A program made the translations under genes and the position numbers. Shown here one piece after another: positions 17,010-27,212 of a DNA stretch of 64,000 nucleotides (position 1 is its first letter; every line of letters begins with the position of its first letter). Source of the stretch: Clostridia bacterium (lineage in GTDB: Bacteria; Bacillota; Clostridia; Christensenellales; Pumilibacteraceae); NCBI GenBank assembly GCA_017623435.1, contig JAGAPD010000019.1:1-64000 (forward strand), given 5' to 3'. The notes beneath the pieces were generated by a model. That model ran no database searches. It saw only the letters and a program-made list of their open reading frames with translations, and was not told the DNA's origin.

Positions 17010-17999
17010 TTATATGAACATAAATAAGATAGTCGACGCGATAACGAGCAAAATACTGATTACCGTAAGCGGTTTTAACTTTTCCTTGTAGAAAATCATA
17101 CCGCAAACCGTCGAGAAAATTATCGTTCCGCCGTTGATGATAGGGAAAGTTACGGACGAGCCAAGTGCCCCGGGCTGGGTTGCAAGAGCGATAAAGTAAT
17201 CGCCAAGCCCGTTGCAAAGTCCGTACAAAGCGGCAAACACAAGCGAGATCGTAAACGCTTTTACTGCGCTCTCGCCCGTGGATTCTTCTTGTGTTACGGC
17301 AATAAGCTCGGGCGCTTTTTTAATTTTGCTAACCACGAACAATACCGCGTAAACGACCGCGCAAAGAATGACCATTGACAAGCCGTACCACGTCATAAAC
17401 ACGTCGTTATTGATAGAATAAGTTCCGTCGCTACCCAAAATCGCGCCTGCCGTAAGCGAGGGTTGATTCTGGTGAATAGTAAAGATTACGCCGATCATAC
17501 CGTTCATAACGAAAATGCCTACGTAGTACAAGAACGCTTTTAGCGTAAGCTTGCTTTTGTCAATACTTGACACGGACAAAACTATTGCCGAAAACATACA
17601 AACGAACGCGATTCCCTTAATAAGCGTAAGTTCTTCGCCGTAGAATATAAGTCCTACTAAGCTTGGAAGGAGCAAGCTACCCAGCATCATAAATACCGAA
17701 TAGATACTCATATCGCCTACGGCAAGCACTTTAATTCCCATATATACGCACGAAAGTCCTACGACGGACACGAGCAAGGTCATCAGTAGCGTAAACCAGC
17801 TGAATCCGAAGTTGATTTGTCCCATCGTAACGCTTCCCTTAATAAAGAAGAATAGCGCGATGGCTAAGTACGCAAATAACGACAAGCGCACGGAGCTTAC
17901 GAAACCCGTTCCGTTACGACGCTGATACTGTCGCGTGATAAGGAATTGCAGAGAGAATATAAGCGCAGAAACGAATAGCAAAATATAATAAATCGCCAT
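17010..17999 (-). CDS. EamA/DMT-superfamily permease
   Basis: A 329-residue integral membrane protein with about ten helices in two similar halves, each ending in a conserved segment such as FYGEELTLIKGIAFVCMFSA (first half) and FYKEKLKPLTVISILLVIAS (second half), the arrangement of drug/metabolite transporters. A hydrophilic loop (~220-240) separates the halves. Such permeases export or import small metabolites; the substrate is not predictable. It follows guaB by 17 bp and is probably cotranscribed with it. Confidence 0.85.
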   Translation of the reverse strand: MAIYYILLFVSALIFSLQFLITRQYQRRNGTGFVSSVRLSLFAYLAIALFFFIKGSVTMGQINFGFSWFTLLMTLLVSVVGLSCVYMGIKVLAVGDMSIYSVFMMLGSLLLPSLVGLIFYGEELTLIKGIAFVCMFSAIVLSVSSIDKSKLTLKAFLYYVGIFVMNGMIGVIFTIHQNQPSLTAGAILGSDGTYSINNDVFMTWYGLSMVILCAVVYAVLFVVSKIKKAPELIAVTQEESTGESAVKAFTISLVFAALYGLCNGLGDYFIALATQPGALGSSVTFPIINGGTIIFSTVCGMIFYKEKLKPLTVISILLVIASTILFMFI

Positions 18000-18016
18000 A
18001 ACGTACTACTCCGTTT

Positions 18017-19483
<1,467 letters not shown>

Positions 19484-20329
19484 TTAAAATTTATTATCGT
19501 ATTGTTGCAATAATTGCGAATATAATTCGTCGGGCGTGGTTTCCGTGCCCTTATAATTAACTGTAGTAACCGGCTTTTGCAAGCCCATTCTTTCAAAGCG
19601 TAACGCCACTTTTCCGTATACGTACAAATTATACAAATCTTTCAGCGTTACTTCTGCGTTTATGGATATTACGCTTTCAGCGTAAAAGTCCTGAATGTAC
19701 CACTTTATCGCGGAAATTTCTTCCGCCGTAAAGGTAAGATTAAGCGTTTTCATCTCGCCCATAATCGCGCTTATTTGCGCTACGGTCGACGCGCTGGCAG
19801 GTCCGGTAACCGCTTTAGAAAGCTCCACCTCTTCCCCGTCCACCGTGACGGCAATTCTACCAAGGCGGACCTTTGCGCGGGCGTTGTATTCAAGCAAGTG
19901 GTCAGCGTAACTATAAAGGCTGGGATGAAGTACGGGTGCAGTACCGCTGATATTGTACTCGTCGATAAGCTTTACGCGCTCTACGCACTCCTCGCTGGAC
20001 AAAAACGCCTCCGTTTCTTCCACAACCGCTTGTGCGTACGAATCGGGGTTTTGTGCGTACAAAGCCATCGCGTAATTTACGCTACGGATACGCGCGTTTA
20101 CTCCCTCTTCGCCCTGAGCGTGACGGGCGTACTGCGAGGCACAGTCGTAAGCCCTGGGCACGTTACCTATCTCGTCGTAAAATTCCATAGCTTTAGCCGG
20201 AAAAACGAGCGTCCAGGTCGCAAAAAGCAACGCAAACAATACCACTACCCAGTACAGTGTGGCAATTGCCGTTTCGACGATAATCGCCGATTCGCTTTTT
20301 TGTGACGTTTTTTGCTCGTTTTGTTGCAT
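19484..20329 (-). CDS. Single-pass membrane protein of unknown function (281 aa)
   Basis: After a short Gln/Ser/Lys-rich cytoplasmic N-terminus, residues ~15-40 form one membrane helix (ATLYWVVVLFALLFATWTLV); the other 240 residues should lie outside the cell and are mostly helical and acidic. I do not recognise the outer domain. Start at 20329 is chosen because GCGAGG precedes it, and the ATG 21 bases upstream overlaps the -10 box at 20349-20354 and cannot be transcribed. It lies 12 bp upstream of guaB; the link to GTP synthesis may be only shared transcription. Confidence 0.7.
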   Translation of the reverse strand: MQQNEQKTSQKSESAIIVETAIATLYWVVVLFALLFATWTLVFPAKAMEFYDEIGNVPRAYDCASQYARHAQGEEGVNARIRSVNYAMALYAQNPDSYAQAVVEETEAFLSSEECVERVKLIDEYNISGTAPVLHPSLYSYADHLLEYNARAKVRLGRIAVTVDGEEVELSKAVTGPASASTVAQISAIMGEMKTLNLTFTAEEISAIKWYIQDFYAESVISINAEVTLKDLYNLYVYGKVALRFERMGLQKPVTTVNYKGTETTPDELYSQLLQQYDNKF

Positions 20330-20348
20330 AATACCTCGCTTGTTTGAC

Positions 20349-20357
20349 ATTATAACA
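20349..20357 (-). promoter_or_regulatory. Extended -10 promoter of the membrane protein-guaB-permease unit
   Basis: On the minus strand TGT-TATAAT (TATAAT at 20349-20354) is an extended -10; no good -35 is seen. Confidence 0.6.
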
Positions 20358-20451
20358 CAAATTTCAAAAAAATAAAATCCTTTTGACGGCATTTTTGAAA
20401 AATTTTTTGGATATTTTTCCCTTATAGGGAAATAAGGGCGATTTTTATCAA

Positions 20452-20480
20452 AAAAGGAGCAACCTTTAGTCACTCCTTTT
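20452..20480 (-). terminator. Terminator of the substrate-binding lipoprotein gene
   Basis: AAAAGGAG/CTCCTTTT stem, five bases past the stop codon at 20485, T run on the minus strand. Nearly the same stem is used at 602-631. Confidence 0.8.
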
Positions 20481-20484
20481 CTCT

Positions 20485-22932
20485 TTACCAGTTGAAAGTT
20501 AAGTTTTGTCTGTACACGTACATTCCGTCAAAGAATGCGTCTATGCTGATTCCTGCGGTAATCGCGTTGATAGCACGGTAATCAACGCCGTTCACTCTAC
20601 CCGTAAACAACGCGCCCGTTAAAAATGCGCCGGGTACGTTTGCGAGCAAGTTGCTCTTTGATACGGGATAAACGATTTGGCTATTCTCTTTAACCTCGCA
20701 AAGCGATTTTGCAAAGGGCGTAAGCTGAGCTTTCTCGCTATCCGAAAGCTGATAGTTTACCGCTTTGGGTACGTCGGTAAGACGGGTAAACTCAAACAAC
20801 GACTCGTGCGAATACATAAAGCGCACGAACTCTTTTGCCATTTCTTGCTTCGTCGTAGAAATACCTCTCTTTATCGCGCAAAGCGAGCTGAGGTGGTCGA
20901 AAAGCACGTTATCCTTACCTACGTAGTTTTCGTCGGGCTTGGGATAGGGCATAAAGCCGAAGTTGCGGTTTTGCTTTGAGTAAGCGTTGCCGTAGCTATT
21001 TACCATTTTATTGATGCTTTCCGTCGCCTCGCCTTGCCACCACGCGCCGTCCACCATCATGGGATACTGACCGCCGTATTTTGCGCCGTAGAGGAAATCG
21101 TCCTGCGAGTCGTACTGCGTGTACGTTGAGTCCGTAAGCGCAGCCGAGGGATAGTAAATATTAGATTTTCCTTTCAAAAGTTTATACATAAAGGTGAGCG
21201 CGTCGTACTTGCCTTTCTGACGGGCAAGCTCCTCCGCCGTTCTTCCCACGATTATCGTTGCCTCGCTATCGGGCACGAATCCGCCCATTTCGTAGCGACC
21301 AAGCGTTTCAGCCGAGCCCCACACCTCGTAGTTAATCATAGTTTGTTCTTTTCCGTCCGAGGTCGCCGCGAGCGACTGCATAAGGTTTTCAAGATAATCG
21401 ACGGGCGCAATTCCGTTCCAAGTTATCGGCTTTTTGCCCTTGCTAACTATATAATCGCAAAGCGCAAAAAACTCGTCGTAGGTGGAGGGCAGTCCGTCGT
21501 CGTAGGTGTCGTGCAATCCGTCAGGACCGTTGCTCTTGGCTTGCGTAGAAGTCGCAAAAATATACTTATCGTTTTCAACGAGCGTATTGTAGCCTTGGAT
21601 AATCGCGGTGTCACCTGCAAAGTAATATCCGTTGTTTGCGAACGAATCTTTGTCGTAGATTATTCCCATATATCCGCCGTAGTGCGGAAGACCGTAGTAG
21701 TTGCTCGTCTTTGAATAAAAGCCCTTTTGATCGCTCGTGAGTTTGCTTTCAATCGTTACGGAATCGTTACCTGCTTTACTCTTTACGACGTCGCTGATAT
21801 CAAGCAAAGCGTTTCTTGACACGAAGTCGTTATACGACGCGCCTTCCATAAAAAATACTTCGCTCGTCGTGGGGTTGGTATTATCAAGGATCTTATTAAG
21901 GATAGTTTGTGCGGAATTGCGGTTGTTGTCCGCCACTACCTTTACGCCCTTTTTGCCCGTTTCGAAGGAAACGTTTGCGTACGCTTTTTCAAATCTTTCA
22001 ATTGCTTTATCCAGCCACACGTGTCCAAATCCCGCGCTGAAATTGCTTACGTATAAGCGACTACGCGTATCCGCTAAGCTTATGATTCCGCTCCTATTCG
22101 TAAGCGTCAAGGTTTTGTCGTTTGCGCTAAAACCGAGGGGTACGCCTACCACCGTTGCGATAATCGTGTCGTCCTGGAGCGCGTTATAGACTGCGGATGC
22201 AGACACGGAAACTTCACCGAACTGATCGAGCGTTACGGCTGGATAAGACTTGGTTTTGTCAGACGAATAGAAAACGATCTGAACTTCCGTTCCACTACTT
22301 CCGCCCGTGCCGTCGCTATGTCCGTTTACGCCCGTGCCGTTCGGGTAACGCACTACTAAACTAAACGATCCCGTTATGGAGCTTGCGGTGGAAGTTACGG
22401 TCACCAAGCAAGTTTTACTAACGCCTTTTGCCGTAGCAGTTATTACCGCCGTGCCCTCTTTCACGCCCTTAACCGTTCCACCAGAAACGGTAGCAACCGC
22501 CGTATTGTTCGACGACCATCTAAAATCACTATTGCTCACGCCCACCTTATCGTCCGCGGTTATCCTGTAAGTATCTCCCACGCCTAAGCTAACCGACGTT
22601 TTACTAAGCGAAAAGCTAACCTGTGACGCTTGCGTCGTAAACTTCGCATACGCCGTGATTATACCCTCGCCTTTTTCTCTTATTGCTTTCGCGTTAAGTG
22701 GCTTTGACCAAATATTTTGATCCAGATACCACCCGTCAAAAGTATATCCTTCTTTCGTTGGCTCGGTGGGAAAATCAATGTCGTCGGCGTTCGTTACTGC
22801 GACGGCGCTATAAGATTTTCCGTCCACCATAAATTTTATTATAACGTTGACGTTACTGCACGCGCTAAACGTGAAAACACTTAAAACGATAACGAGTAAT
22901 AACGCCGTAATTTTTCTTAATGCTCTCTTCAT
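20485..22932 (-). CDS. Large extracellular substrate-binding lipoprotein with InlB-like and Big_2 domains (815 aa)
   Basis: A signal peptide with lipobox FSAC (lipidated Cys25) anchors the protein to the outer face of the membrane. Then come an InlB/Listeria-Bacteroides-type repeat (YTFDGWYLDQNIWSKP, ~68-83), a Big_2 Ig-like domain (~100-180, ending KGVKEGTAVITATAKG), a linker, and a family-1 sugar-binding fold (~290-815; YGLPHYGGYMGIIYDKDSF, GAWWQGEA, FVRFMYSHESLF). Family-1 binding proteins deliver sugars to ABC importers, but no permease or ATPase gene is nearby. Start at 22932 is set by AAGGA and a perfect promoter; 815 residues is about twice the usual length of the family. Confidence 0.85.
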   Translation of the reverse strand: MKRALRKITALLLVIVLSVFTFSACSNVNVIIKFMVDGKSYSAVAVTNADDIDFPTEPTKEGYTFDGWYLDQNIWSKPLNAKAIREKGEGIITAYAKFTTQASQVSFSLSKTSVSLGVGDTYRITADDKVGVSNSDFRWSSNNTAVATVSGGTVKGVKEGTAVITATAKGVSKTCLVTVTSTASSITGSFSLVVRYPNGTGVNGHSDGTGGSSGTEVQIVFYSSDKTKSYPAVTLDQFGEVSVSASAVYNALQDDTIIATVVGVPLGFSANDKTLTLTNRSGIISLADTRSRLYVSNFSAGFGHVWLDKAIERFEKAYANVSFETGKKGVKVVADNNRNSAQTILNKILDNTNPTTSEVFFMEGASYNDFVSRNALLDISDVVKSKAGNDSVTIESKLTSDQKGFYSKTSNYYGLPHYGGYMGIIYDKDSFANNGYYFAGDTAIIQGYNTLVENDKYIFATSTQAKSNGPDGLHDTYDDGLPSTYDEFFALCDYIVSKGKKPITWNGIAPVDYLENLMQSLAATSDGKEQTMINYEVWGSAETLGRYEMGGFVPDSEATIIVGRTAEELARQKGKYDALTFMYKLLKGKSNIYYPSAALTDSTYTQYDSQDDFLYGAKYGGQYPMMVDGAWWQGEATESINKMVNSYGNAYSKQNRNFGFMPYPKPDENYVGKDNVLFDHLSSLCAIKRGISTTKQEMAKEFVRFMYSHESLFEFTRLTDVPKAVNYQLSDSEKAQLTPFAKSLCEVKENSQIVYPVSKSNLLANVPGAFLTGALFTGRVNGVDYRAINAITAGISIDAFFDGMYVYRQNLTFNW

Positions 22933-22963
22933 ATATATTTTCCTTAAATATATTATTATAAAT

Positions 22964-22992
22964 ATTATACGGCATATTTGCCCGATTGTCAA
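22964..22992 (-). promoter_or_regulatory. Consensus promoter of the lipoprotein gene
   Basis: On the minus strand TTGACA (22987-22992), 17 bp, TATAAT (22964-22969); the leader is ~25 nt. Confidence 0.85.
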
Positions 22993-23115
22993 CTTTTCGC
23001 CCTCTTATCCGCGCATAAAAACGCGTTCTTTTTTTCTTTTGTGAAAAATTTACAAAATAACCCTAAAATCGGTTGACAAATATTTTCTGGTTTAGTATAA
23101 TAATCAGGCTGAAAC

Positions 23116-23199
23116 GCGGTCATGGCGGAATTGGCAGACGCGCAAGACTAAGGATCTTGTGGTAACTCCGTGCAGGTTCAAGTCCTGTTGACCGCACCA
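23116..23199 (+). tRNA. tRNA-Leu (anticodon AAG)
   Basis: Acceptor stem GCGGTCA/TGACCGC (7 bp), D-arm GCG..CGC with AATTGGCAGA loop, anticodon stem CAAGA/TCTTG around loop CTAAGGA (anticodon AAG, reads CUU/CUC), class II long variable arm, T-arm with TTCAAGT, discriminator A and an encoded CCA. Length 84 including CCA. Confidence 0.95.
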
Positions 23200-23237
23200 A
23201 AATAGAGATGTAGATTTTTCTACATCTCTATTTTTTT
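23200..23237 (+). terminator. Terminator of tRNA-Leu
   Basis: A 15-bp stem (AAATAGAGATGTAGA and its complement) around TTTT(T), followed by seven T residues, directly after the CCA end. Confidence 0.9.
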
Positions 23238-23332
23238 GTGTCGCAAAGGATTGTACGCATAAATTGCTTGCAATTTTGCAGTTCCTCAGCCGAGGGCGTT
23301 AGCCCGAACGCCAAGGCAACTCTGTTGCCTTC

Positions 23333-23411
23333 AGTCCTGTTGACCGCACCAAAACCTGTATCATTACGATACAGGTTTTTTTGTTTTCTGCCACTTCCGT
23401 CATGGCGGAAT
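23333..23411 (+). repeat. Partial tRNA-Leu remnants
   Basis: 23333-23354 repeats exactly the 22 bases 23181-23202 (tRNA 3' end plus flanking A residues). 23399-23411 repeats the 13 bases 23119-23131 of the tRNA 5' part. The copies are incomplete and in the wrong order for a functional tRNA. The 130 bp between the 3' copies hold hairpin modules (GGGCGTTAGCCC; AAGGCAAC/GTTGCCTT). Confidence 0.75.
23352..23382 (+). terminator. Second terminator behind the tRNA remnant
   Basis: AAACCTGTATC/GATACAGGTTT stem with a T run. Like the real tRNA gene, the remnant is followed at once by a terminator. Confidence 0.8.
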
Positions 23412-23435
23412 ACAATTAATTTATTAATTGAATAG

Positions 23436-23468
23436 AAAACGACAACCCACTATCAAGGTTGTCGTTTT
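23436..23468. terminator. Terminator of the deacetylase-like gene
   Basis: AAAACGACAACC/GGTTGTCGTTTT stem next to the stop codon at 23473; usable from both directions. Confidence 0.85.
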
Positions 23469-23472
23469 TTAA

Positions 23473-25077
23473 TTATTTACACGAGATAATATGTGTGCCT
23501 TCGGTTATACAAACGAGAGATAGGGTTTTACCATTTTGCTCTTTCGTAGTAACGGGCGTTTCCACTCCGTCCACGGAAATTTGTTTACCTGTAAAATTGC
23601 ACGGAAGAACTACGATAACGTCCGTTTTTGCATTCACGGTAATGACGTTATTATCCGTTTTTAGCGAGCAATCGCGCCTATCGAACCAAAAACGCGTGAT
23701 ATTATTCGTGGTTGTGAACAGCACGTCATACTGGGCAGTATACTCTTTTATAAAGTCAAGCACTCGCATAGTGGCAATAATTTTATCCTTGTAATAATAC
23801 GAAACGTAATGCGGATGAATAAAAAACTGAATTATACGTCCATGCTCTTTCGCACCATCAATACACGCGCGGATCTTACTTTTGTCAGAGGTCTCTTCGT
23901 AAAGCCTGGGTTCGTAATAAGTAATAGGGATTTCAATAGAGTCAATATGCTTATTGCCGTGCTGGGCGTCGTCGCAAGTAAAACGTGGAAAAGCCGTACC
24001 AAACCCGAACGAATACAGGTCGAAAGCGTTTATATTGCTTGGATCAAAACTACCGATTTTACCGTTGTCCGCACGTATTCCGCACGCGTTAAACCAACGC
24101 ATACGCTCTGCCGTACTATTGTCCTGAATAAAACAATGATTAGTGTTTGTGAACGGATGATTACCAAACTGCTTTTCAAACAGTTCCACTTGGCTTTTAA
24201 GCGAGTCGCACGAATACGGAACGGCAGTAAAGTCTGTATGCAAAGCAATCTCGCAACCAAGCGAATTTATCTCGTCGTAAACTGCTTTGTCAAAAATAAA
24301 ATTCTCGCCACGATTTGCCATCGCGTTGATATGATAGGGAAAACCATACTTATTAAAATTTTGCACAGCCTGTAGATTTATATCCTTGCCCGTGCAATCG
24401 TCGTCGCCCGAAAAATGAATTAGCATATCAGGGATTCTGCCCTCTTTTTGCGGAAGTTTATACAGCATAGATGCGCCAAATTCACGAAGAATTTCTTCAA
24501 GTTCTTCCACTAAAAAGTCGTTGAACGCGTCAGTCTCAAGCTCGCTCTTTAGCGGACGAAAATCGGTCGTTCTGTGCAACGGGAAATAGTCGGACGGGGC
24601 TTGTGGCATATATCCGTCACCACTAAACCAAACGCTCGCCAAAAAGTCAAAGCAAAATTCATACACCTTGTCCCCTTTTATTAGCGCGGGCGTTTTATTT
24701 TGTCCGTCGCAAGCATATGCAACGACTTCGCCCGTAGTAATTTGTCGTTCTTTTATCGGAACGAAAAGGGGCAATTTTTGTCCGTTTTTACGTTCGTAAT
24801 AGGCAAAAACCTGCTCCTTTCTTTCACTAACGGCGCAATCATTACCCATGCTGGTCCCCAAAAGCACGCATCTACAATTAGGCAAACTTTCAATTCGTTC
24901 TGCGCCTATTACAAGAATATCTTCTTCACTAATTTTACCAAGTTCTTTGGTGGAAATAGCCGACGCGCTAACACCCATAAGCGTAAACAAAGCCTTAAAA
25001 TACGCAGGCGAATAGTCGTAGCCGTTTTTATTGAGTTTTTCTCTTTCTTTTTCGTTGTATAAATAAAAAATTCTCAT
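23473..25077 (-). CDS. Polysaccharide deacetylase-like protein (534 aa)
   Basis: The central half resembles the NodB/CE4 fold: MLIHFSGDDDCT (residues ~219-230) supplies the Asp-Asp metal and base motif, EIALHTDF (~275-282) the following His, and IQFFIHPHYVSYYY (~419-432) the late His motif. The first ~200 residues include a segment resembling a glutamine-amidotransferase-like/flavodoxin fold and the C-terminus is a short beta-rich domain. There is no signal peptide, so it may act inside the cell or use another route. Substrate unknown. It follows the Gfo/Idh oxidoreductase by 14 bp; both probably belong to the AraC-controlled unit. Confidence 0.7.
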   Translation of the reverse strand: MRIFYLYNEKEREKLNKNGYDYSPAYFKALFTLMGVSASAISTKELGKISEEDILVIGAERIESLPNCRCVLLGTSMGNDCAVSERKEQVFAYYERKNGQKLPLFVPIKERQITTGEVVAYACDGQNKTPALIKGDKVYEFCFDFLASVWFSGDGYMPQAPSDYFPLHRTTDFRPLKSELETDAFNDFLVEELEEILREFGASMLYKLPQKEGRIPDMLIHFSGDDDCTGKDINLQAVQNFNKYGFPYHINAMANRGENFIFDKAVYDEINSLGCEIALHTDFTAVPYSCDSLKSQVELFEKQFGNHPFTNTNHCFIQDNSTAERMRWFNACGIRADNGKIGSFDPSNINAFDLYSFGFGTAFPRFTCDDAQHGNKHIDSIEIPITYYEPRLYEETSDKSKIRACIDGAKEHGRIIQFFIHPHYVSYYYKDKIIATMRVLDFIKEYTAQYDVLFTTTNNITRFWFDRRDCSLKTDNNVITVNAKTDVIVVLPCNFTGKQISVDGVETPVTTKEQNGKTLSLVCITEGTHIISCK

Positions 25078-25091
25078 AACCGTCGTTTTGA

Positions 25092-26252
25092 TTATTTTCT
25101 GAAATCAGGAACTTCCAAAAGAATTCCGCCTTTCTTTGCCGATTCGCTAGCAAGAATAGCAGGCGCTGCGCACTCTACTGCTTTGTACACGTCCATAAGC
25201 GGAGTTTTGTCGTTCTTTATAGCGTCGATAAAATGATAAATGGGATAATAGTCTGCGCCACCGTGTGAGGCTTTTTTGAACTCGTCGGGAGCGTCGGGTG
25301 ATACGCACGTCCAGTCGGGATGCTCCACCCAGCCGTTAGTTAGATCGTAAGATTTTCCGTAGTCCAAGGTTGAGCGCGACCACTCTACGCATTTATTCGT
25401 GCCTTTAATTTGATACCAATGCGCGCTGGTGTGTTTCTTCTTTCCAAAAGGTGTGGTGAAACCTGCTCGAAGCGAGAAAATTGCACCGTTTGAGTTTTGC
25501 ATAATTGCACATTCAAGATCGCGCACGTCAAACCCTTTCGTATAACTTTCGCCCCTTGCCGTGCCCATACAAGAAACTTTTTCAATTCGACCGCCCGTTA
25601 TTGATAAAAGGGGTGACAATTCGTGCGGAAGGTACAAAATAGGATCGGTGAAAGTACGATAACGCCAAGTGCGTTCGTACTCGGGATCATTTTCGTAACT
25701 ACAATCGTTAGTCCAAACGCGCTTGCCCGTTTTTTTATTTCGATAAAAATCCCACTTTTCTTCAAAGTGCAAGTATTCGCCCTCGGCGTAATAAATTTTA
25801 CCAAGCTCGCCGTTTTGAGCCATATTTCTCCACTTTGCGATAAAATCCCAGTAGCGAGTTTGCTCGGCAAGTTGATATTTCACGCCCGAGCGACGTACTG
25901 CGCTAACTAGCGCATAGCATTGATCAATGGTGTAAGCGGCAGGGACTTCGGTCATAACGTGAATTCCTCTATCCATTTCCGCAACTGCGTAATCCACCTG
26001 AATATCTGGATCGCAAGTAATAAAAATCGCGTCGTAAATGGCGTTGTCGCGCATTTGCTCGTATGAAGTAAACGCCTTCGGCTCGCATCCACAATGCTCT
26101 TTTAACTGCTGTGCCGCCTCTTCCGCAGCGCCATCAGCAATATCGCACACCGCAACAATTTCAAGGTCAGGGTGTTGCATATACACTTTTGCTAATGAAA
26201 TCCATCTCGGTCCCGTTCCAAGCACGGCAAGTCTAATTTTTTTATTAGCCAT
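25092..26252 (-). CDS. Gfo/Idh/MocA-family oxidoreductase
   Basis: NAD(P)-dependent sugar/inositol dehydrogenase family, 386 residues. N-terminal Rossmann domain LAVLGTGPRWISLAKVYMQH (residues ~8-27), the family's EVPAAYTIDQC (usual EKPxA position, ~103-113) where the Lys is replaced by Val, and a C-terminal alpha/beta substrate domain with HELSPLLSITGGRIEKVSCMG (part, ~216-236) and GGADYYPIYHFIDAIKN. Replacement of the catalytic Lys by Val in EKP is worth noting. Strong promoter at 26293-26321 overlapped by a long palindrome, divergent from an AraC regulator. Confidence 0.85.
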   Translation of the reverse strand: MANKKIRLAVLGTGPRWISLAKVYMQHPDLEIVAVCDIADGAAEEAAQQLKEHCGCEPKAFTSYEQMRDNAIYDAIFITCDPDIQVDYAVAEMDRGIHVMTEVPAAYTIDQCYALVSAVRRSGVKYQLAEQTRYWDFIAKWRNMAQNGELGKIYYAEGEYLHFEEKWDFYRNKKTGKRVWTNDCSYENDPEYERTWRYRTFTDPILYLPHELSPLLSITGGRIEKVSCMGTARGESYTKGFDVRDLECAIMQNSNGAIFSLRAGFTTPFGKKKHTSAHWYQIKGTNKCVEWSRSTLDYGKSYDLTNGWVEHPDWTCVSPDAPDEFKKASHGGADYYPIYHFIDAIKNDKTPLMDVYKAVECAAPAILASESAKKGGILLEVPDFRK

Positions 26253-26292
26253 TTTTGTCTCCTAATAATTGATTTTTTTTGCTTATAGTGAT

Positions 26293-26347
26293 ATAATAAA
26301 TCATAAATTTTACTTTGTCAATATGATTTTGGACATAAAATTTATGA
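26293..26347. promoter_or_regulatory. Divergent promoter with 12-bp perfect inverted repeat (AraC operator candidate)
   Basis: On the minus strand TTGACA (26316-26321), 17 bp, TATTAT (26293-26298) drives the oxidoreductase. TCATAAATTTTA (26301-26312) and TAAAATTTATGA (26336-26347) are perfect inverted repeats flanking the -35; the first lies inside the promoter spacer. This is a good candidate for the site of the divergently encoded AraC protein. Confidence 0.7.
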
Positions 26348-26377
26348 ATTTGGTCAAAAGTACACAAGGAGATTGTT

Positions 26378-27169
26378 ATGATAAATATTTCGCAAAAGTT
26401 AAGCATTGAAAAACTGCATACGGCTTTCGTTAACACTTACGAAAAAGACTTCAATTTTGCAGGCGAACACCACGACACTTGGGAAATAGGCGTTATTAGA
26501 TTAGGTAACGCAGGGATTACTTCAGGAACACAAGTTTACGACTGCAGTAAAGACGAAATTTTCATTCATCAGCCTGGGGTTTTTCACAACGTTTGGGCAA
26601 ATAAAAATGAGAAGGTAAGAATTCTTACCATTAGTTTTACTGCAAGCGGAACAATTTCTCTCATCCCTCACGGCAAATTTAAATTGAACGGCAATGAACT
26701 TACTCTCGTCAATATGATTGAAAAGGAAATCCTATCCTCACGCGACAACCCCAATTTTACTTTTGACGACGATGGTCAAGTGCTAAAAAACTTGATAGAA
26801 AGTTTGCTTTTGCTCCTTTATAGGCGCAAAGATGAAACGCGACAACACAAAAAAGAAGTAAAAACCAATTTGTTTTCAGACGTTGCTACTTTCCTTGAGC
26901 AATCGGTGGACGACGCGCTGACAATAAACGATATTTGCGCCCAAAAAGCAATAGGACGGTCAACACTAAAAAACCTTTTCAAAAAATATGCCGGCTGGAG
27001 CATAATGAAATACTACAACTCGTTGCGCATAAAACGTGCTGTTGAACTTATGCGAGAGGGACTAAATTTGTCCGAAGTGGCTGAAAAAATGAATTTTTCT
27101 TCACAAAACTACTTCTCTTCTTTCTTTAAGCGCGAAACGGGAGTAACCCCTAGCCATTACGATTACTAA
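26378..27169 (+). CDS. AraC-family transcriptional regulator
   Basis: N-terminal cupin sensor domain (~1-130; FAGEHHDTWEIGVIRLGNAG, IHQPGVFHNVWA) and a C-terminal AraC DNA-binding domain (~165-263) with two helix-turn-helix motifs, the second ending NFSSQNYFSSFFKRETGVTP, the family signature. The cupin His residues suggest sugar binding. Ribosome site AAGGAG. Divergent from the Gfo/Idh-deacetylase genes, which it probably activates in response to a carbohydrate. Confidence 0.92.
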   Translation: MINISQKLSIEKLHTAFVNTYEKDFNFAGEHHDTWEIGVIRLGNAGITSGTQVYDCSKDEIFIHQPGVFHNVWANKNEKVRILTISFTASGTISLIPHGKFKLNGNELTLVNMIEKEILSSRDNPNFTFDDDGQVLKNLIESLLLLLYRRKDETRQHKKEVKTNLFSDVATFLEQSVDDALTINDICAQKAIGRSTLKNLFKKYAGWSIMKYYNSLRIKRAVELMREGLNLSEVAEKMNFSSQNYFSSFFKRETGVTPSHYDY

Positions 27170-27176
27170 TAATCTA

Positions 27177-27206
27177 AAACGCCGAGGTACGTACCTCGGC
27201 GTTTTT
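27177..27206. terminator. Bidirectional terminator with GGTACGTACC core
   Basis: Near-perfect 15-bp arms (AAAACGCCGAGGTAC and complement) between convergent AraC and SDR genes, with T residues on both strands. Confidence 0.85.
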
Positions 27207-27212
27207 AAGTAA

